DNA of 9,059 nt from Gammaproteobacteria bacterium. GTDB lineage: Bacteria > Pseudomonadota > Gammaproteobacteria > SZUA-140. Positions within the stretch are counted from its first letter, which is position 1, and each line of letters starts with the position of its first letter. Under the pieces are notes generated by a model that was given only the letters and a program-made list of their open reading frames with translations, did not search any database and was not told the origin of the DNA. Shown in pieces: positions 6,884-9,059 of the stretch. The position numbers were made by a program, and so were the translations under genes. Location: assembly GCA_026982145.1 (NCBI GenBank), contig JALSHQ010000381.1, positions 1 to 9,059 on the forward strand. Direction: 5' to 3'.

Positions 6884-7130
6884 CGTAATAATCTTCCTTA
6901 CGCATCACCACTTTTCGTATCCATTTTGCAATCACAACTAATAATACGCAGGCGATAAAACCATAAAGCGCATAAAATGCGGGGATCTCCTCCCAGCTCA
7001 AACTCACATGGCGGTGGATTACAAAGTCGGCAACCACCAGTAAAATACAGATCGCATAAAGCCCCCTCAGCAACCGCTTCACATTTTCTGGTTTATCAAA
7101 GAGGTATTCTTTTTGATTCCGCTCTGACAT
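6876..7130 (-). CDS. Small two-helix membrane protein of the antiporter operon
   Basis: An 84-residue protein with two hydrophobic segments (about 22-41 and 52-70), separated by a short loop with HRHVSLSWEE, and a charged C-terminus ending RKEDYYDE. The N-terminus YLFDKPENVKRLLR is amphipathic. I believe similar small proteins occur in related antiporter gene clusters as hypothetical proteins, but no function is known to me. The frame is open up to 7199, but the ATG at 7128-7130 is chosen: it lies one base after the stop of the previous gene and has a strong AGGAGG at 7139-7144. The gene overlaps the next by eight bases, so it is firmly embedded in the operon and is probably a structural or assembly subunit of the same complex (inference). 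Confidence 0.85.
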   Translation of the reverse strand: MSERNQKEYLFDKPENVKRLLRGLYAICILLVVADFVIHRHVSLSWEEIPAFYALYGFIACVLLVVIAKWIRKVVMRKEDYYDE

Positions 7131-7131
7131 C

Positions 7132-8598
7132 TCAAGATCCTCCTGCGGCTTGGTTTGCCAACTGGTAGAGTGGGTCTGGGTAGAAAAATAGAAGTACACA
7201 CGCCGTGGCGGTGATCACCATCGCCAGCAATATCGCTTTAGGCGCCTCTTTAACACCACTGTATTGTTCTCCATTGCGGGGCTTGCTAAAAAAAGCACGA
7301 ATCGGAATCGGCAATAGATAAGCGATGTTGAGCAGAGAGCTCACCATCAACACACCGAGCAGCAGCAACTGCCCCGACTCAACGGCTCCTAGGCCGAGGT
7401 ACCATTTACTCCACATGCCGCCGAGTGGCGGCACACCAATAATACTGAGCGTGCCGATGAGAAAAACACCAAACGTAATCGGCATAACGCGCCCTAGCCC
7501 ATCAAGCTCACTCACCAATGTCTTATGGGTCGCGACATAGATTGCACCGGCTGCAAAAAAGAGCGTAATTTTTGCAAACGCATGCATCGCAATGTGCATC
7601 GAGGCACCGATCAGCGCCGCTTGGCTCGCTAACATCGCCCCCAAAGCGATGTAGCTTAACTGGCTTACCGTTGAATAGGCGAGCCGCGCCTTGAGGTTGT
7701 CTTTGGTCATCGCAATCATCGAGGCGAGTAAAATAGTGATCGCCGCCACCCAAATCAGCCCGCCCGTCACATCATTAGACAAGATAAAATCACTGCCGAA
7801 AATGTAGATCGTCACTTTTAATAACGTGAAGACGCCCGCTTTTACCACGGCAACGGCATGCAATAGCGCACTGACCGGTGTCGGCGCAACCATCGCGGCA
7901 GGCAGCCAGCGATGAAACGGCATCACCGCTGCTTTGCCGATCCCGAAGAGAAACAGGGCGAACAGTAATCCAGCCCAAGCCGGGTCTAGCTTACCGGCTA
8001 AGATGCCCCCTTCCTGAAACTCAACACTGTCAGTGATCAGCCAAGTAGCCAGTATCGCCAGCAGAAAAAGGCCGATCGATGTGCCCAGTAAAATACCGAG
8101 ATAGATGCGCCCGCCCCGCTTCGCGGCCGGTGTGCCTGCGTGCACGACCAGTGGATAGGTGGAGAGGGTGAGCAGTTCATAAAAAAGAAACAGGGTAAAT
8201 AGATTGGATGAAAAGGCGATGCCCATCGTGCATGAGATGGCGATCGCAAAGGCGGCGTAAAATCGCGTCTGATTTTTTTCGTTATGGCCACGCATGTAAC
8301 CGATGGCATAGATCGATGTGACCAGCCATAGCAAACCCGCGACCAACGCAAACAACATCCCCAGCGCCTCTATCTCAAAGCCGATGGTCACACCGGGCAA
8401 TGGTTCTGCAATAGTGATCGCAAACACTTCTCCCGCCATAAAGCGATGAGCGATCACCACCACAAGAATCGCCATGAGCGCAGCCGTAACAAGCGTCACC
8501 CCTTCCCTCACATTGGGGTGGTGACGTGCGACAATAATTCCGGCCGCCCCCAGTAACGGTAAAAGAATGGCCGCAAGGATCAACGCTTCAGCACTCAT
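7132..8598 (-). CDS. Proton-translocating antiporter-type subunit (MrpD/NuoN-like)
   Basis: A 488-residue polytopic membrane protein with the length and motifs of MrpD. Visible features are the Glu in FYELLTLSTYP (E141, the conserved helix-5 Glu), K222 in FGIGKAAVMPFHRWLPAAMVAPTP, H247 and K253 in ALLHAVAVVKAG, the SQLSYIALG helix, and H335/H339/K343 in SMHIAMHAFAKITLFF. In MrpD and complex I such residues form the ion-translocation path along the membrane mid-plane. LSIIGVPPLGGMWSKWYL near 380-400 is the usual late-helix signature. The ATG overlaps the stop of the upstream antiporter gene by four bases (ATGA), and the stop is one base from the next start, so the operon is translationally coupled. 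MrpD is the best family guess; the NuoN and HyfB-type branches cannot be excluded by eye. Confidence 0.92.
   Translation of the reverse strand: MSAEALILAAILLPLLGAAGIIVARHHPNVREGVTLVTAALMAILVVVIAHRFMAGEVFAITIAEPLPGVTIGFEIEALGMLFALVAGLLWLVTSIYAIGYMRGHNEKNQTRFYAAFAIAISCTMGIAFSSNLFTLFLFYELLTLSTYPLVVHAGTPAAKRGGRIYLGILLGTSIGLFLLAILATWLITDSVEFQEGGILAGKLDPAWAGLLFALFLFGIGKAAVMPFHRWLPAAMVAPTPVSALLHAVAVVKAGVFTLLKVTIYIFGSDFILSNDVTGGLIWVAAITILLASMIAMTKDNLKARLAYSTVSQLSYIALGAMLASQAALIGASMHIAMHAFAKITLFFAAGAIYVATHKTLVSELDGLGRVMPITFGVFLIGTLSIIGVPPLGGMWSKWYLGLGAVESGQLLLLGVLMVSSLLNIAYLLPIPIRAFFSKPRNGEQYSGVKEAPKAILLAMVITATACVLLFFYPDPLYQLANQAAGGS
7139..7144 (-). promoter_or_regulatory. Shine-Dalgarno deciding the start of the 84-residue gene
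   Basis: AGGAGG on the minus strand, eight bases before the ATG at 7130, lies within the last codons of the preceding antiporter gene. It argues against the longer 107-codon reading from a GTG at 7199. Confidence 0.8.
8500..8507 (-). other. KOPS-type octamer (GGGAAGGG on the minus strand)
   Basis: CCCTTCCC on the plus strand is GGGAAGGG on the minus strand, inside the 488-residue antiporter gene, right of dif and pointing toward it. Function is inferred, as for the other two. Confidence 0.35.
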
Positions 8599-9059
8599 AA
8601 TCCCGCGGCTCCCAGCACCTGCGCGGCACGTTCAGCCACGCCGACCGTTAACTCGGTATTCAACCCAAAGTAGACATTCGCGAGGGCGAGTGTCCAGGTC
8701 GGTGCGAGCAACAGTAACGGCGCTTCTTTCACTTTTAGGTTAGCTTCTGAGGCAGGTTTGAAATAGAGCGCTTCGATAATCTTTCCTATATAGACTACAG
8801 CAAGCAGAGAGCCTGCAAGAATCACCGCGACAGTGATCCACGCTTGCTCTTCTAGCGCTGCTAAAATCAGATACCACTTGCTGATGAAACCTGCGGTGCC
8901 GGGAATACCGACTAAACTTAAGCCGCCGATAATGATCGCGCCAAAGGTCCACGGCATGCGCCTGCCGAGGCCGTGAATGTTGTCCATGCGGCAGTTGCCC
9001 ACACGGTAGATGATCGCGCCGACCGCCATAAATAGCGCCCCTTTCATCAAAGCGTGATT
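8595..9059 (-). CDS. Proton-translocating antiporter-type subunit (MrpD-like), C-terminal part
   Basis: This is the C-terminal 154 residues of a third superfamily member; the 5' end lies beyond the window. The frame is open to 9059, where it reads NHALMKGALFMAVGAI, so the TTG at 9048-9050 is an internal Leu codon and not a start. The Lys in HALMKGALF corresponds to the conserved helix-12 Lys of its two paralogues downstream, and GGLSLVGIPGTAGFISKWYLI is the usual later signature. The last 30 residues or so form a final helix region. Being first of the three in transcription order, it may be preceded by MrpB/MrpC-type genes outside the window (inference). Confidence 0.9.
   Translation of the reverse strand, partial: NHALMKGALFMAVGAIIYRVGNCRMDNIHGLGRRMPWTFGAIIIGGLSLVGIPGTAGFISKWYLILAALEEQAWITVAVILAGSLLAVVYIGKIIEALYFKPASEANLKVKEAPLLLLAPTWTLALANVYFGLNTELTVGVAERAAQVLGAAGL

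Noticed and set aside
7131..7199. N-terminal extension of the small antiporter-operon protein to a GTG at 7199
   Set aside because: It would overlap the preceding gene by about 68 bases; the ATG at 7130 has an ideal AGGAGG and normal operon spacing.
1..9059. CRISPR arrays, rRNA or insertion sequences
   Set aside because: No regularly spaced repeats, rRNA-like stretches, transposase motifs or terminal inverted repeats were found.

Overview
The window reads as chromosomal DNA from a free-living, non-enteric gammaproteobacterium. The gene order mltG-tmk-holB-pilZ-tatD/ycfH on the plus strand is the arrangement known from Pseudomonas-like lineages. The PilZ protein is the short type IV pilus form, and a gammaproteobacterial-type dif site follows. 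Base composition is moderate, with no obvious mobile genes. Species cannot be named from this sequence.

Layout. (1) Positions 1-2754 (+): a tight cluster holding the 3' end of the murein lytic transglycosylase mltG, thymidylate kinase tmk, the clamp-loader delta-prime gene holB (4-nt overlap with tmk) and pilZ. (2) 2855-3637 (+): a TatD/YcfH metal-dependent hydrolase, preceded by a possible promoter. (3) 3650-3677: a sequence matching the chromosomal dif site recombined by XerC/XerD, just after the hydrolase stop codon. (4) 3678-3901: about 220 bases with no convincing gene and one candidate promoter. (5) 3902-5065 (+): a small three-helix membrane protein resembling DUF5658 and an unrecognised lipoprotein. 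(6) 5066-5188: a convergent intergenic region with a strong hairpin terminator. (7) 5189-9059 (-): a translationally coupled operon, read right to left, of three proton-translocating antiporter-type subunits (MrpD/NuoL/NuoM/NuoN superfamily) with a conserved-looking 84-residue two-helix protein between the second and third. The first antiporter gene is cut by the window edge.

Biology. The left cluster joins cell-wall processing, dTTP synthesis, replication and pilus assembly. The right operon looks like the membrane arm of an Mrp-type or complex-I-like ion-translocating complex; its redox or MrpEFGBC partners, if any, lie beyond position 9059.

The most notable structural point is the dif site. 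Genes on both sides are transcribed toward this region, and the only three exact GGGNAGGG (KOPS-type) octamers I found all point toward dif, switching strand across it. This suggests that the window spans the replication terminus.
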